Made by a program: the position numbers and the translations under genes. Positions 23,105-31,095 of a stretch of DNA of 64,000 nucleotides are shown piece after piece (the stretch's first letter is position 1; each line of letters starts with the position of its first letter). This DNA is from Spirochaetaceae bacterium. Lineage in GTDB: Bacteria > Spirochaetota > Spirochaetia > Treponematales > Rectinemataceae. The DNA is taken from the NCBI GenBank assembly GCA_025356015.1, contig JANXYO010000069.1:1-64000 (forward strand). Direction: 5' to 3'. The notes beneath the pieces were generated by a model. It made no database searches and was not told the DNA's origin. It saw nothing but the letters and a program-made list of their open reading frames with translations.

Positions 23105-23989
23105 ATGAAAGCCGAGCCTAGCGTCCAACATGTGCTTTGCGTGGGGAACGAGATCGGCGAGGCGCCGATCTGGGTTCCCGAGGAAGGAAGGCTCTACTGG
23201 GTCGACACCGAAGGCTCACGCGCCTTCTCCTGGCGGCCTTCATCCTGCGAGCTCAGGAGCTACGAGCTCAAGATGCCGGCCACCGCCCTCCTGCGGCGCA
23301 GGGGAGGCGGCTGGCTGGCTGTGACGAAGAAGGGCCTGGCCTTCTGGGACCAGGGCTCGGGCCAGTTCGAGTTCATCGTCGATCCCGTGGCCGACAATCC
23401 AGAGCTCTGCTTCAACGACGGGGCGATCGACCGCCGCGGCGTCCTGGTAACGGGCACGATGAACTTCCACGAGCATGTCAGAAAGGACGGCCGGGTCTAC
23501 CGCATGGGCACCGACCTCGCCTTGAGCGAGATCGCCTCGGGCCTGTCGGTCGCGAACGGGATCGGCTTCAGCCTCGACGGGAAGACGCTCTACGTCTCCG
23601 AGCAGTTCGCGGGCCGCATCCTCGCCTGGAACTACGACCAGGGCTCAGATCTGCTCTCGAACATGAGGACCTTCGCCGAGGTCGAGAGGGAGAAGGGCCT
23701 GCCAGACGGGATCATCGTCGACGCCGAGGGCTTTGTCTGGAACGGCCGCTGGGGCGGGGGCAGGATCGCGCGTTATGCGCCCGATGGGAGCCTCGATCGC
23801 GAGATCCTCCTGCCCGTCGAGGTGGGCACCTGCATGGCCTTTGGCGGCGAGGACCTTGACGAGCTCTACATCACGACGGCCTGGTACGGCCTCGATACGG
23901 CCGGCAGGGAAGCAAAACCACAATCCGGCGACCTCTTCAGGGTGCGGACCGGAATCAAGGGCCTCGTCGAACCACGGTTCGCGGGCTAG
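23105..23989 (+). CDS. SMP-30/gluconolactonase/LRE-family lactonase
   Basis: 294 residues forming a six-bladed propeller that hydrolyses sugar lactones with a divalent metal. Metal and substrate residues are visible: Glu in IGEAPIWVPE, Asn in CFNDGAIDRRG, Asn in GLSVANGIGFS and Asp in GLPDGIIVDAEG. RLYWVDTEG and KTLYVSEQFAGRI are typical blades. It has no signal peptide, so it is cytoplasmic. Its presence implies that a cyclic sugar is first oxidised to a lactone, most simply by one of the SDRs encoded immediately downstream. The next gene follows 22 bases later. Confidence 0.9.
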   Translation: MKAEPSVQHVLCVGNEIGEAPIWVPEEGRLYWVDTEGSRAFSWRPSSCELRSYELKMPATALLRRRGGGWLAVTKKGLAFWDQGSGQFEFIVDPVADNPELCFNDGAIDRRGVLVTGTMNFHEHVRKDGRVYRMGTDLALSEIASGLSVANGIGFSLDGKTLYVSEQFAGRILAWNYDQGSDLLSNMRTFAEVEREKGLPDGIIVDAEGFVWNGRWGGGRIARYAPDGSLDREILLPVEVGTCMAFGGEDLDELYITTAWYGLDTAGREAKPQSGDLFRVRTGIKGLVEPRFAG

Positions 23990-24011
23990 AGCACACACGA
24001 GGAAGGTAGTC

Positions 24012-24797
24012 ATGTCCGAAGCAAGCGAGCTGACATTCAACTTCAGGGGCAAGAGCGTCATCGTCACCGGAGCCGCCAAGGGCATCGGGCGCGACCTCGC
24101 CCTCGCCTTCGCCGGCGCGGGCTGCAAGGTGGCCGCCGTCGACAGGCCCCAGGCCGAGGCCGAGCTCTTGGCGGTGGCCGCCGAGATCGTGGCCCTGGGC
24201 AGCGAGTGCATCACCTATCTGGCCGACCTCGCGAAGGCCGAGGACTGCATCGCCATGGCCGAGTCCTTCTGCAAGAGCCTGGGCAAGGTGGACATCCTCG
24301 TCAACAACGCGGGCCTGAGCTTCCCCGAGACCCTCGTCAACCTCGACGTCGAGCACTGGAACACGACGATCAACGTGAACCTCCGTGCCCCGACCCTCAT
24401 CTCCAAGGTCGTCGCCCGGAACATGATAGCCAACGGTGGCGGAGCGATCGTGAACATCGCGAGCAACGCGGCCATTGGCGGGATCGAGGAGCACACGGCC
24501 TACTGCGCGAGCAAGTTCGGCCTCGACGGGGTCACCAAGGTGATGGCCGTCGAGCTCGGGCCGCACAAGATCAGGGTCAACGCTGTCGCGCCGACCGTCG
24601 TCCTCACCCCAATGGGCGCCCAGGTCTGGGGAGACCCGGCCAAGGCCGCCCCCCTCATCCGCAAGATCCCCCTTGGCCGCTTCTGCATGCCCAAGGAGGT
24701 CACCGAGGTCGTCCTTTTCCTCGCCTCCGACTCCGCCTCGATGATCCACGGCGAGACTGTCCTGATCGACGGGGGCGCAAATGCCAAGCTCTACTGA
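24012..24797 (+). CDS. SDR-family oxidoreductase 1 (right arm)
   Basis: 261-residue classical short-chain dehydrogenase. TGAAKGIGRDLALAF (TGxxxGxG), VDILVNNAGLSFPE, Ser in IVNIASNAAIG, YCASK active site, and IHGETVLIDGGA at the C-terminus. VDRPQAEAE after the second strand suggests NAD preference (an acidic residue ends the strand). It resembles carbonyl or xylulose-reductase-like SDRs in the region NLDVEHWNTTINVNLRAP. Start ATG 24012 follows GAGGAAGG. Its last 17 bases overlap the next SDR gene, so the two are coupled and probably act on the same substrate series. Confidence 0.92.
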   Translation: MSEASELTFNFRGKSVIVTGAAKGIGRDLALAFAGAGCKVAAVDRPQAEAELLAVAAEIVALGSECITYLADLAKAEDCIAMAESFCKSLGKVDILVNNAGLSFPETLVNLDVEHWNTTINVNLRAPTLISKVVARNMIANGGGAIVNIASNAAIGGIEEHTAYCASKFGLDGVTKVMAVELGPHKIRVNAVAPTVVLTPMGAQVWGDPAKAAPLIRKIPLGRFCMPKEVTEVVLFLASDSASMIHGETVLIDGGANAKLY

Positions 24798-25527
24798 AAA
24801 GAAGACGGCCATGGTCACCGGCGCGGCCGGGACCCTCGGCCTCGTCGTGACCAAGGCCCTCCTGGCCCAGGGCATGCGCGTGGTCATGGCCGACGTGAAC
24901 CAGGAGCGCCTGGACGAGCTATCGGCATCCCTGCCCGGCGAGACCTTCCCCTTCGCCTTCAACCTGGGCGACCCGGTCCAGGTGAAGACGGCCTGGGAGA
25001 AGATCCAGAAGGCGGTGGGCACTGTCGACGTCCTCGTGAACAACGCGGGCATCCTCACGAACAACAAGCTCGAGACCACGAGCGCCGAGGAATGGCAGCG
25101 GGTCATCGACGTCAACGTCAACGGGGTCTTCTACCTCTCCCAGCTCGTCGTGCCCGGCATGAAGAGCAAGAAGTGGGGCAGGATCATCAACACCTCGAGC
25201 CTCGCCGCGAAGACCGGCGGGATCACCGCGGGCACTGCCTACTCGACCTCGAAGGGCGCGGTGATCTCCTTCACCTTCTCCCTCGCCGCCGAGCTCGCCT
25301 GCCACGGGATCACGGTCAACGGGATAGCCCCGGCCTATGTGCGGACCCCCATGGTCACCGAGCAGCTCAGCGAGGCCCAGCGCGCCGAGGTCATGGCCAA
25401 GATCCCCGTGGGCCGCTTCTGCGAGCCCGAGGAGTTCGCCCACGTCGTCCTCTTCCTGGTCGACGACAAGGCCGGTTTCATCACGGGCGAGATCATCGAC
25501 CAGAACGGCGGTCTTCACTTCGACTGA
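24781..25527 (+). CDS. SDR-family oxidoreductase 2 (right arm)
   Basis: 248 residues. TGAAGTLGLVVTKAL nucleotide loop, VVMADVNQERL (Asp favouring NAD), VDVLVNNAGILTNNKLE, Ser in IINTSSLAAKTGG, YSTSK catalytic pair, and FITGEIIDQNGGLHFD at the end. It resembles 3-oxoacyl-ACP-reductase-like and sugar-alcohol dehydrogenases, a family too broad for a firm substrate. It starts inside the end of the first SDR gene. The transketolase N-half follows 28 bases later, which suggests that its product is a ketose used by transketolase. Confidence 0.92.
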   Translation: MPSSTEKKTAMVTGAAGTLGLVVTKALLAQGMRVVMADVNQERLDELSASLPGETFPFAFNLGDPVQVKTAWEKIQKAVGTVDVLVNNAGILTNNKLETTSAEEWQRVIDVNVNGVFYLSQLVVPGMKSKKWGRIINTSSLAAKTGGITAGTAYSTSKGAVISFTFSLAAELACHGITVNGIAPAYVRTPMVTEQLSEAQRAEVMAKIPVGRFCEPEEFAHVVLFLVDDKAGFITGEIIDQNGGLHFD

Positions 25528-25555
25528 AAGAGACAATGACAGGAGCGGCAGGGCA

Positions 25556-26398
25556 ATGAACAAGACGAGGATAGGCGAGCTCGAGGGCATCGCCAGGGAA
25601 ATCAGGATGCTCACGATCGACGAGATCGGCTTCCTGGGTGTGGGTCACATAGGCGGGGCCATGTCGGTCGTCGAGCTCCTCACCCTCCTGTACTACGAGC
25701 ACATGGTCGTGGATCCGGCCAAACCCCGGGAGAGCGAGCGCGACTGGCTCGTCCTCTCAAAGGGACACGCGGGACCGACCCTCTACGCGACATTGGCCCA
25801 CAAGGGCTTCTTCCCGAGGGAGTGGCTCCACACCCTCAACCAGGGCGGGACGAGCCTGCCGAGCCATTGCGACCGTAACCTCACCCCCGGGGTCGACATG
25901 ACCACGGGTTCCCTGGGCCAGGGCTTCTCGGCCGCGGTCGGCGTGGCCCTGGGCCTCCTCATGCAGGGCCGCTCCTCGAAGGTCTTCACCGTCATAGGAG
26001 ACGGGGAGTCCGACGAAGGACAGGTCTGGGAGGCGGCCATGTTCGCCGCCCACCACAAGCTCGACAACCTGGTGGGCTTCACCGACTACAACAAGCAGCA
26101 GCTCGACGGGACCACAAAGGACATCCTCGACCTCGAGTCCCTCGACGAGAAGTGGAGGGCCTTCGGCTGGTTCACGCAACGCGTCAATGGCCACGACTTC
26201 GCCTCCCTCGACGAGGCGGTGAGGAGGGCCAAGGCCAACACGGGCAAACCCTCGATGATCGTCATGGACACGATCAAGGGCAAGGGCTGCAGCTTCGCCG
26301 AGGGCCTGGTATCAAACCACAACATGAGCTTCGGGATGGAGGAGGCCAACAAGGCCATCGCGATCCTGAGGGCCGAGACCGTTGGCGGGGGGGCCTAG
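25556..26398 (+). CDS. Transketolase, N-terminal (thiamine-diphosphate) subunit
   Basis: 280 residues. The thiamine-diphosphate motif is GDGESDEGQVWEAA followed by the Asn of FTDYNKQQLDG. LSKGHAGPTLYATLA and TTGSLGQGFSAAVGVALG are the characteristic N-half loops. As in other split transketolases it needs the pyrimidine-binding half encoded next (26403). Together they transfer a two-carbon ketol unit between a ketose and an aldose. No sugar kinase or isomerase is nearby, which raises the question whether substrates are phosphorylated. The start ATG 25556 is preceded by AGGAGCGGCAGG. Confidence 0.93.
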   Translation: MNKTRIGELEGIAREIRMLTIDEIGFLGVGHIGGAMSVVELLTLLYYEHMVVDPAKPRESERDWLVLSKGHAGPTLYATLAHKGFFPREWLHTLNQGGTSLPSHCDRNLTPGVDMTTGSLGQGFSAAVGVALGLLMQGRSSKVFTVIGDGESDEGQVWEAAMFAAHHKLDNLVGFTDYNKQQLDGTTKDILDLESLDEKWRAFGWFTQRVNGHDFASLDEAVRRAKANTGKPSMIVMDTIKGKGCSFAEGLVSNHNMSFGMEEANKAIAILRAETVGGGA

Positions 26399-26402
26399 CA
26401 CC

Positions 26403-27341
26403 ATGGAATCAAAAGAGATGCGCGCGGCCTACGCCGACACCCTCGTCGAGCTCGCCGCCACCAATCCAGAAATCGTGGTCCTCGAGGCCGACCTCATGCG
26501 CGCCACTGGCACCGGTTCCTTCCAGAAGGCCTACCCCGACCGCCTCGTCAACGTGGGCGTCGCCGAGGCCAACATGGTCGGCATCGCCTCGGGCCTCTCG
26601 GCCACGGGCAAGATCCCCTTCGCCTCCACGTTCGGCTGCTTCGCCTCGAGACGGGCCTTCGACCAGTTCTTCCTCTCCGCCAACTACGCGAGGCTCAACG
26701 TCAAGCTCGTGGGCACAGACCCCGGGGTGACCGCGGCCTACAACGGCGGGACCCACATGCCCTTCGAGGACCTGGCCCTCATGAGGACTGTCCCCGGCCT
26801 CACCATCGCCGAGCCCTCCGATCCCGCCTCCTGCGCCGCCCTCGTGCGCGCGGCGGCGGCGATGTACGGCTGCGTCTACCTCCGGCTGCCCCGGAAGGCC
26901 GCCCCCTACCTCTACGGCAGCGGGGAGAAGTTCGAGTTCGGCAAGTCCAAGGTCCTGAAGGATGGCAAGGACCTCTGCTTTGTGTCCCTGGGGGCCCTGA
27001 TGGCAGGCGAGTGCCTTGCTGCCGCGAAGCTCCTCGAAGCCGAGGGCATCAACGCGGGCGTCATCGATGCCTTGAGCCTCAAGCCACTGGACAGCCCCGC
27101 CATCCTGGCGGCCGCCAGGGCCACGGGCAGGATCATCACGGCAGAGAACCACCAGATCGCCGGCGGGCTCGGCAGCGCCGTCGCAGAACTCCTGGCCGAG
27201 AACAGCTTCGGTGGCGGCTTCGCCCGCGTGGGAGTGCGCGACCTATTCGGCGAGGTGGGGACACAGGACTACCTGATGAAACGCTTCGGCCTGACCGCCG
27301 CCGACCTCGCGCGCCAGGCGCGCGCGATGCTCGGCGCCTAA
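26403..27341 (+). CDS. Transketolase, C-terminal subunit
   Basis: 312 residues. The pyrimidine-binding domain has the conserved Glu in RLVNVGVAEANMVGIASGLS. FASTFGCFASRRAFDQF and DPGVTAAYNGGTHMPFEDLA are typical, and the transketolase C-terminal domain starts near LCFVSLGALMAGECLAA. ATG 26403 lies four bases after the N-half stop, so the halves are co-translated and form one enzyme. The domain that contacts the acceptor phosphate in full-length enzymes cannot be judged reliably by eye. A promoter-like element and a new ribosome site follow before the transporter genes. Confidence 0.93.
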   Translation: MESKEMRAAYADTLVELAATNPEIVVLEADLMRATGTGSFQKAYPDRLVNVGVAEANMVGIASGLSATGKIPFASTFGCFASRRAFDQFFLSANYARLNVKLVGTDPGVTAAYNGGTHMPFEDLALMRTVPGLTIAEPSDPASCAALVRAAAAMYGCVYLRLPRKAAPYLYGSGEKFEFGKSKVLKDGKDLCFVSLGALMAGECLAAAKLLEAEGINAGVIDALSLKPLDSPAILAAARATGRIITAENHQIAGGLGSAVAELLAENSFGGGFARVGVRDLFGEVGTQDYLMKRFGLTAADLARQARAMLGA

Positions 27342-27397
27342 AACCAAGGTCCCCGGGAACGGGGGAAGGAGGGAGGGAAAAGAGAGGTTTATTTCTC

Positions 27398-27425
27398 TTG
27401 TTTGGATCCGTGAACAGTCTACTAT
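27398..27425 (+). promoter_or_regulatory. Candidate promoter for the right-arm ABC transporter
   Basis: TTGTTT (27398-27403), a 16-base spacer and TACTAT (27420-27425) lie 36 bases before the binding-protein ATG. A small AAGAGA/TCTCTT hairpin lies just upstream. It could allow transporter expression apart from the catabolic genes. Confidence 0.4.
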
Positions 27426-27461
27426 CCTACAGGGAATCTCGATGACGAGAAGGAGCACAGG

Positions 27462-28490
27462 ATGAACAGGAATCTGCGAGCATTGACATTCGTGATGGCA
27501 ATCGTTCTGGCCGTGACCATGATCCCCGCCGCCGTCGCCCAGGCGAAGCCGCTGAAGATCGCCTTCTTTGTTTCAGACCTCAGCAACGTCTTCCACCAGG
27601 CCCAGTTCACCGAGGCGAAGAAGTACGCCAAGGCGAAGTACAACGCCGACGTCTACGCCTTCGACGGCAAGTCCGACGGCGCCGTCATGACCCAGAACGT
27701 CGACCAGATCGTCGCCCAGGGCATGGACATGGCCACCCTCCACATCTGGGACGGCGAAGCCGCGAAGCCCGGGATCCTCGACGCCCTCAAGAACGGAGTC
27801 ATCGTAACCTCCTTCTTCAGCCCCATCGCCGACACCGGCATCCCCACCGCCCGCTCGGACGAGGCGGGAATCTCCTTCGACATGGGCAAGCAGATGGCCA
27901 CCCAGTGGAAGAAGGCCTTCCCCGGCAAGAGCATTGTCATGGTGCAGCTCGGCTGGCCGAACCACACCGAGGTCCAGTCCGGACGGACCGCTCCCTTCGT
28001 GAAGGGCGTCCTCTCCGTCGACCCCAAGGCCACGAACCTCGGCTGCCAGGACGCCAGCAAGGGCGCCGACGCCGCGAAGCAGATCGTCACCGACCTCGTG
28101 ACCCAGCACCCCGAAGTCAACCTCATCTATTCCGAGTCCTCCAACCTCACCGTCGGCGTCATGGCCGCCCTGAGCCAGGCCGGCCGCGGCAAGTTCGCAA
28201 ACGGCAAGCCCCTCACCGAGATCGTCTGTTCGGTCGACTTCGACGAGGTCGAGATGAAGAGCGTCTACGACCCCAACTCCTCCCTCAAGCTCTCCATGGG
28301 CCTCCCGCCCGTCGAGACCGCCCGCGGCCGCATCGACCTCATGTTCGACATCAAGAACGGCAAGGTCGCCAAGACGAGCCAGCCCGCGGCCGAGAAGTTC
28401 TACAAGGCCTACACCGTCTCCTTCTGGTCCATGCCCCGGCCCGAGGCCGTGAAGTGGCTCAACACCCAGTTCGGTACCAGCGTAAAGTAA
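27462..28490 (+). CDS. Sugar ABC transporter substrate-binding protein (right arm)
   Basis: 342 residues. Signal peptide ALTFVMAIVLAVTMIPAAVAQ, then a Peripla_BP_4 fold: LKIAFFVSDLSNVFHQAQF, GVIVTSFFSPIADTGIP, IVMVQLGWPNHTEVQSGR, NLIYSESSNLTVGVMAAL. ATG 27462 is preceded by GAGAAGGAGC. It differs strongly from the left-arm binding protein, so the two importers probably have different ligands. A GC-rich hairpin follows the gene, as is common after binding-protein genes that are expressed more than the rest of the operon. Confidence 0.92.
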   Translation: MNRNLRALTFVMAIVLAVTMIPAAVAQAKPLKIAFFVSDLSNVFHQAQFTEAKKYAKAKYNADVYAFDGKSDGAVMTQNVDQIVAQGMDMATLHIWDGEAAKPGILDALKNGVIVTSFFSPIADTGIPTARSDEAGISFDMGKQMATQWKKAFPGKSIVMVQLGWPNHTEVQSGRTAPFVKGVLSVDPKATNLGCQDASKGADAAKQIVTDLVTQHPEVNLIYSESSNLTVGVMAALSQAGRGKFANGKPLTEIVCSVDFDEVEMKSVYDPNSSLKLSMGLPPVETARGRIDLMFDIKNGKVAKTSQPAAEKFYKAYTVSFWSMPRPEAVKWLNTQFGTSVK

Positions 28491-28504
28491 GCTAGATCAG
28501 GGAT

Positions 28505-28549
28505 CGGGCCGACCGGGCCGCGCGAGCGAAGCGCGACCTGGCCGGCCCG
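28505..28549 (+). other. GC-rich intercistronic hairpin
   Basis: CGGGCC (28505) pairs with GGCCCG (28544), with a second inner stem around CCGCGCGAGCGAAGCGCG. No T-run follows. It probably stabilises the binding-protein mRNA or partly ends transcription before the ATPase gene. Confidence 0.45.
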
Positions 28550-28585
28550 CGCCATTCCGGCAGCGCAATTTGAGGGAGACCATCC

Positions 28586-30076
28586 ATGGAACTGACAGAC
28601 AACGTTTTGGAGATAAGGGACCTCGTCAAGGATTTTCCAAGTGTCCGGGCCGTGAACAATGTCAGTTTCGATATCAAGCGGAACACCGTTCACTGCCTGG
28701 TCGGCGAGAACGGCGCAGGGAAGTCGACCCTGATCAAGATCCTCACCGGAGCCGACCAGAGGACAAGCGGGAACATACGCCTGAACGGCGCGGAGTACGC
28801 GCCGCGCTCGACCAAGGACGCGAAGCTCAAGGGCATCAGCACCCTCTTCCAGGAGCTCAACGTCGTCGACCAGCTCACGGTCGAGGAGAACCTCAGCCTC
28901 GGCATGGAGGACACCACCCTCGGCTTCCTGCGCCGCACCGACAAGACCAAGCGGATGGTCGAGGCCATGAACAGCCTCGAGCCCTCGATAAAGCCCAGGC
29001 AGCTGGTGTCGTCTTTGAGCGTCGCGAAGAAGCAGATCGTCGAGATCGCCAAGGCGGTCGCCACCGAATCCGACATCATCATCATGGACGAGCCCACGGC
29101 AGCCATTTCCGAGGGCGAGATCAAGCGGCTCTTCAAGATCATAAAGGGCCTGCGCGAGCGCAATGTCACCGTCATCTACATATCCCACAGGCTCGACGAG
29201 ATCTTCGAGCTTGGTGACTACGTGACGGTGATGCGCGACGGCAAGCACATAGACACGAGGCCGATATCCCAGATCAAGGACCGCGGCGAGCTCGTGAAGC
29301 TGATGATCGGCAAGACGGTCTTCGAGCAGTACACGCTCAAGGAGGGGGCCTGCAAGGATCCCATCCTCGAGGTGCGCGGCCTCTCCAACCAGAAGCTCAA
29401 TGACATCTGCTTCGACGTGCACCCCGGCGAGATAGTGGGTTTCTACGGCCTTGTCGGCGCAGGCAAGACCGAGCTCGCCCGGGCCATCTACGGCGCGGAC
29501 AGCTACGGCGGCGAGATCCGCTTCAAGGGCAGGAGGCTCCCGAACTCGCCCGACAAGGTGATAGCGGCCGGCATCGCCCTCGTCCCCGAGGAGCGCAGGT
29601 CCCAGGGCCTCTTTACGATCCTCACGATACGGTCCAACGTGCCGGTCATGAACATGAGGAAGATATCCCGCGCGGGCTTCATCGACGGCAGCCGGGAGAG
29701 GAAGATAAGTCAGGAATACATAGAGAAGCTCAGGATAGCCACGAGCAGCATGGAGAAGGAGACGCGCAAGCTCTCCGGTGGAAACCAGCAGAAGGTGGTG
29801 CTCGCGAAGTGCCTCTTCGCCGACGCCGACCTCCTCATGCTCGACGAGCCCACGCGTGGGATCGACGTGGGTGCGAAGAGCGAGATCTACGCAATAATCC
29901 GGCGCCTCTCGGAGGAGGGAAAGGCGATCATGATCTTCTCCTCCGAGCTTCCCGAAGTCGTCAACATCTGCGACACGATCTACCTGCTTTACGACGGGAG
30001 CCTCAAGGAAACCATAAGGAACGGCTGTGATCTCGACAGCGAAAAGATCCTTCATACAGTCACGGGTGGAGCATGA
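28586..30076 (+). CDS. Ribose-type sugar ABC transporter double ATPase (right arm)
   Basis: 496 residues with two ABC domains. First: GENGAGKSTLIKILTG, signature-like SSLSVAKKQIVEIAKA and IIIMDEPTAAISEGE. Second: GLVGAGKTELARAIYG, LSGGNQQKVVLAKCL and LMLDEPTRGIDVGA. The second P-loop keeps the Lys, unlike the left-arm paralogue (GRTE). The sugar-ATPase hallmark IALVPEERRSQGLF is present. Starts at ATG 28586 and overlaps the first permease gene by four bases (ATGA), so the two are translationally coupled. Confidence 0.93.
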   Translation: MELTDNVLEIRDLVKDFPSVRAVNNVSFDIKRNTVHCLVGENGAGKSTLIKILTGADQRTSGNIRLNGAEYAPRSTKDAKLKGISTLFQELNVVDQLTVEENLSLGMEDTTLGFLRRTDKTKRMVEAMNSLEPSIKPRQLVSSLSVAKKQIVEIAKAVATESDIIIMDEPTAAISEGEIKRLFKIIKGLRERNVTVIYISHRLDEIFELGDYVTVMRDGKHIDTRPISQIKDRGELVKLMIGKTVFEQYTLKEGACKDPILEVRGLSNQKLNDICFDVHPGEIVGFYGLVGAGKTELARAIYGADSYGGEIRFKGRRLPNSPDKVIAAGIALVPEERRSQGLFTILTIRSNVPVMNMRKISRAGFIDGSRERKISQEYIEKLRIATSSMEKETRKLSGGNQQKVVLAKCLFADADLLMLDEPTRGIDVGAKSEIYAIIRRLSEEGKAIMIFSSELPEVVNICDTIYLLYDGSLKETIRNGCDLDSEKILHTVTGGA

Positions 30077-31095
30077 GCATGAGAACCAACCAAGCATCGG
30101 GCGCCGCCCTGCCCCAGATGAGCAACGAGTCCTTCCTCACCCTCTTCATGGTCGGCGTGCTGGCCGTCATCTTCGCCATCGCCTGTCTTGTAGTCCCCAA
30201 CTTCTTCCAGGCGCGCAACGTGCTCAACATCGTGACGAACAACTGGTTCATCATCATCCTTGGCATCGGCGTGACCTTCCTCCTCATCACCGGGAACTTT
30301 GACATGTCCGTGGGCGGGGTCATAGCGCTCACCGGGGTGCTGTCGGTCTGGTTCTGCCAGGGCGCCAATGTGTCCCAGAACGTCCTCGCCAACGGCCTTG
30401 GCCTGCCCTACATCCTGGCGGTGGGCCTCGCCCTGCTCTGCGCCGTGGGAATTGGGGCTATAAACGCCTTCTTCATCGCGAGGCTCAAGGTCCCCTCCAT
30501 CATCATCACCTTGGGCACGATGATGCTGGCCAGGGGCATCGCCCAGATCATCACCCACGGGGCCCAGAGGAACACCAGCCTGCCCGACGAGTTCGGCCTG
30601 GTCGGAACCGCCGCCCTGCCCGGGACGAACATAAAGATCTCGGTCCTCGTCATGGTGGTCCTTGTGCTCCTCGCCTTCGTGTTCGAGAAGATGACGGTAT
30701 CCGGCCGGCGCATCTACCTGATCGGCGCCAACTCCGAGGCCTCGAGGCTCTCGGGCGTAAAGGTCGGCAGGCACCTCGCCTCCCTGTACATGCTGAGCGC
30801 CCTCCTCGCGGGCATCACGGGCATCCTCCTCGCATCGGAGTACAAGGCCGGCGTATCCAACAGGGCCACTGGCTACGAGTTCGACGCCCTCGTCATCGCC
30901 CTCCTGGGTGGCGTGAGCATAGCCGGAGGCTTCGGCTCGGTGCTCGGGATGTTCGTCGGCGCGATCATCCTCTCGGTCGTGACCTCGGCGGCGACGGGTC
31001 TCCTTCTGTCCCCGGACTGGCAGTTCACGATCAAGGGCGTGGTGACCTTCCTCGCCATCCTCGCCCAGCGTTTCGCGCTGGACAGGAGGAAGTGA
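30073..31095 (+). CDS. Sugar ABC transporter permease 1 (right arm)
   Basis: 340-residue RbsC-type permease. FLLITGNFDMSVGGVIALTG, GAINAFFIARLKVPSIIITL, YLIGANSEASRLSGVKV and LLGGVSIAGGFGSVLG are the family motifs, within about nine hydrophobic helices. Starts at ATG 30073 inside the ATPase stop. Its TGA overlaps the ATG of the second permease by one base. Two different permeases with one ATPase and one binding protein suggest a heterodimeric channel. Confidence 0.92.
   Translation: MSMRTNQASGAALPQMSNESFLTLFMVGVLAVIFAIACLVVPNFFQARNVLNIVTNNWFIIILGIGVTFLLITGNFDMSVGGVIALTGVLSVWFCQGANVSQNVLANGLGLPYILAVGLALLCAVGIGAINAFFIARLKVPSIIITLGTMMLARGIAQIITHGAQRNTSLPDEFGLVGTAALPGTNIKISVLVMVVLVLLAFVFEKMTVSGRRIYLIGANSEASRLSGVKVGRHLASLYMLSALLAGITGILLASEYKAGVSNRATGYEFDALVIALLGGVSIAGGFGSVLGMFVGAIILSVVTSAATGLLLSPDWQFTIKGVVTFLAILAQRFALDRRK

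Noticed and set aside
25556-27341. Assignment of the island to the sulfosugar (sulfo-transketolase) or apulose pathways
   Set aside because: The defining kinase, isomerase and sulfonate transport genes are missing. Only the split transketolase matches, which is not enough.
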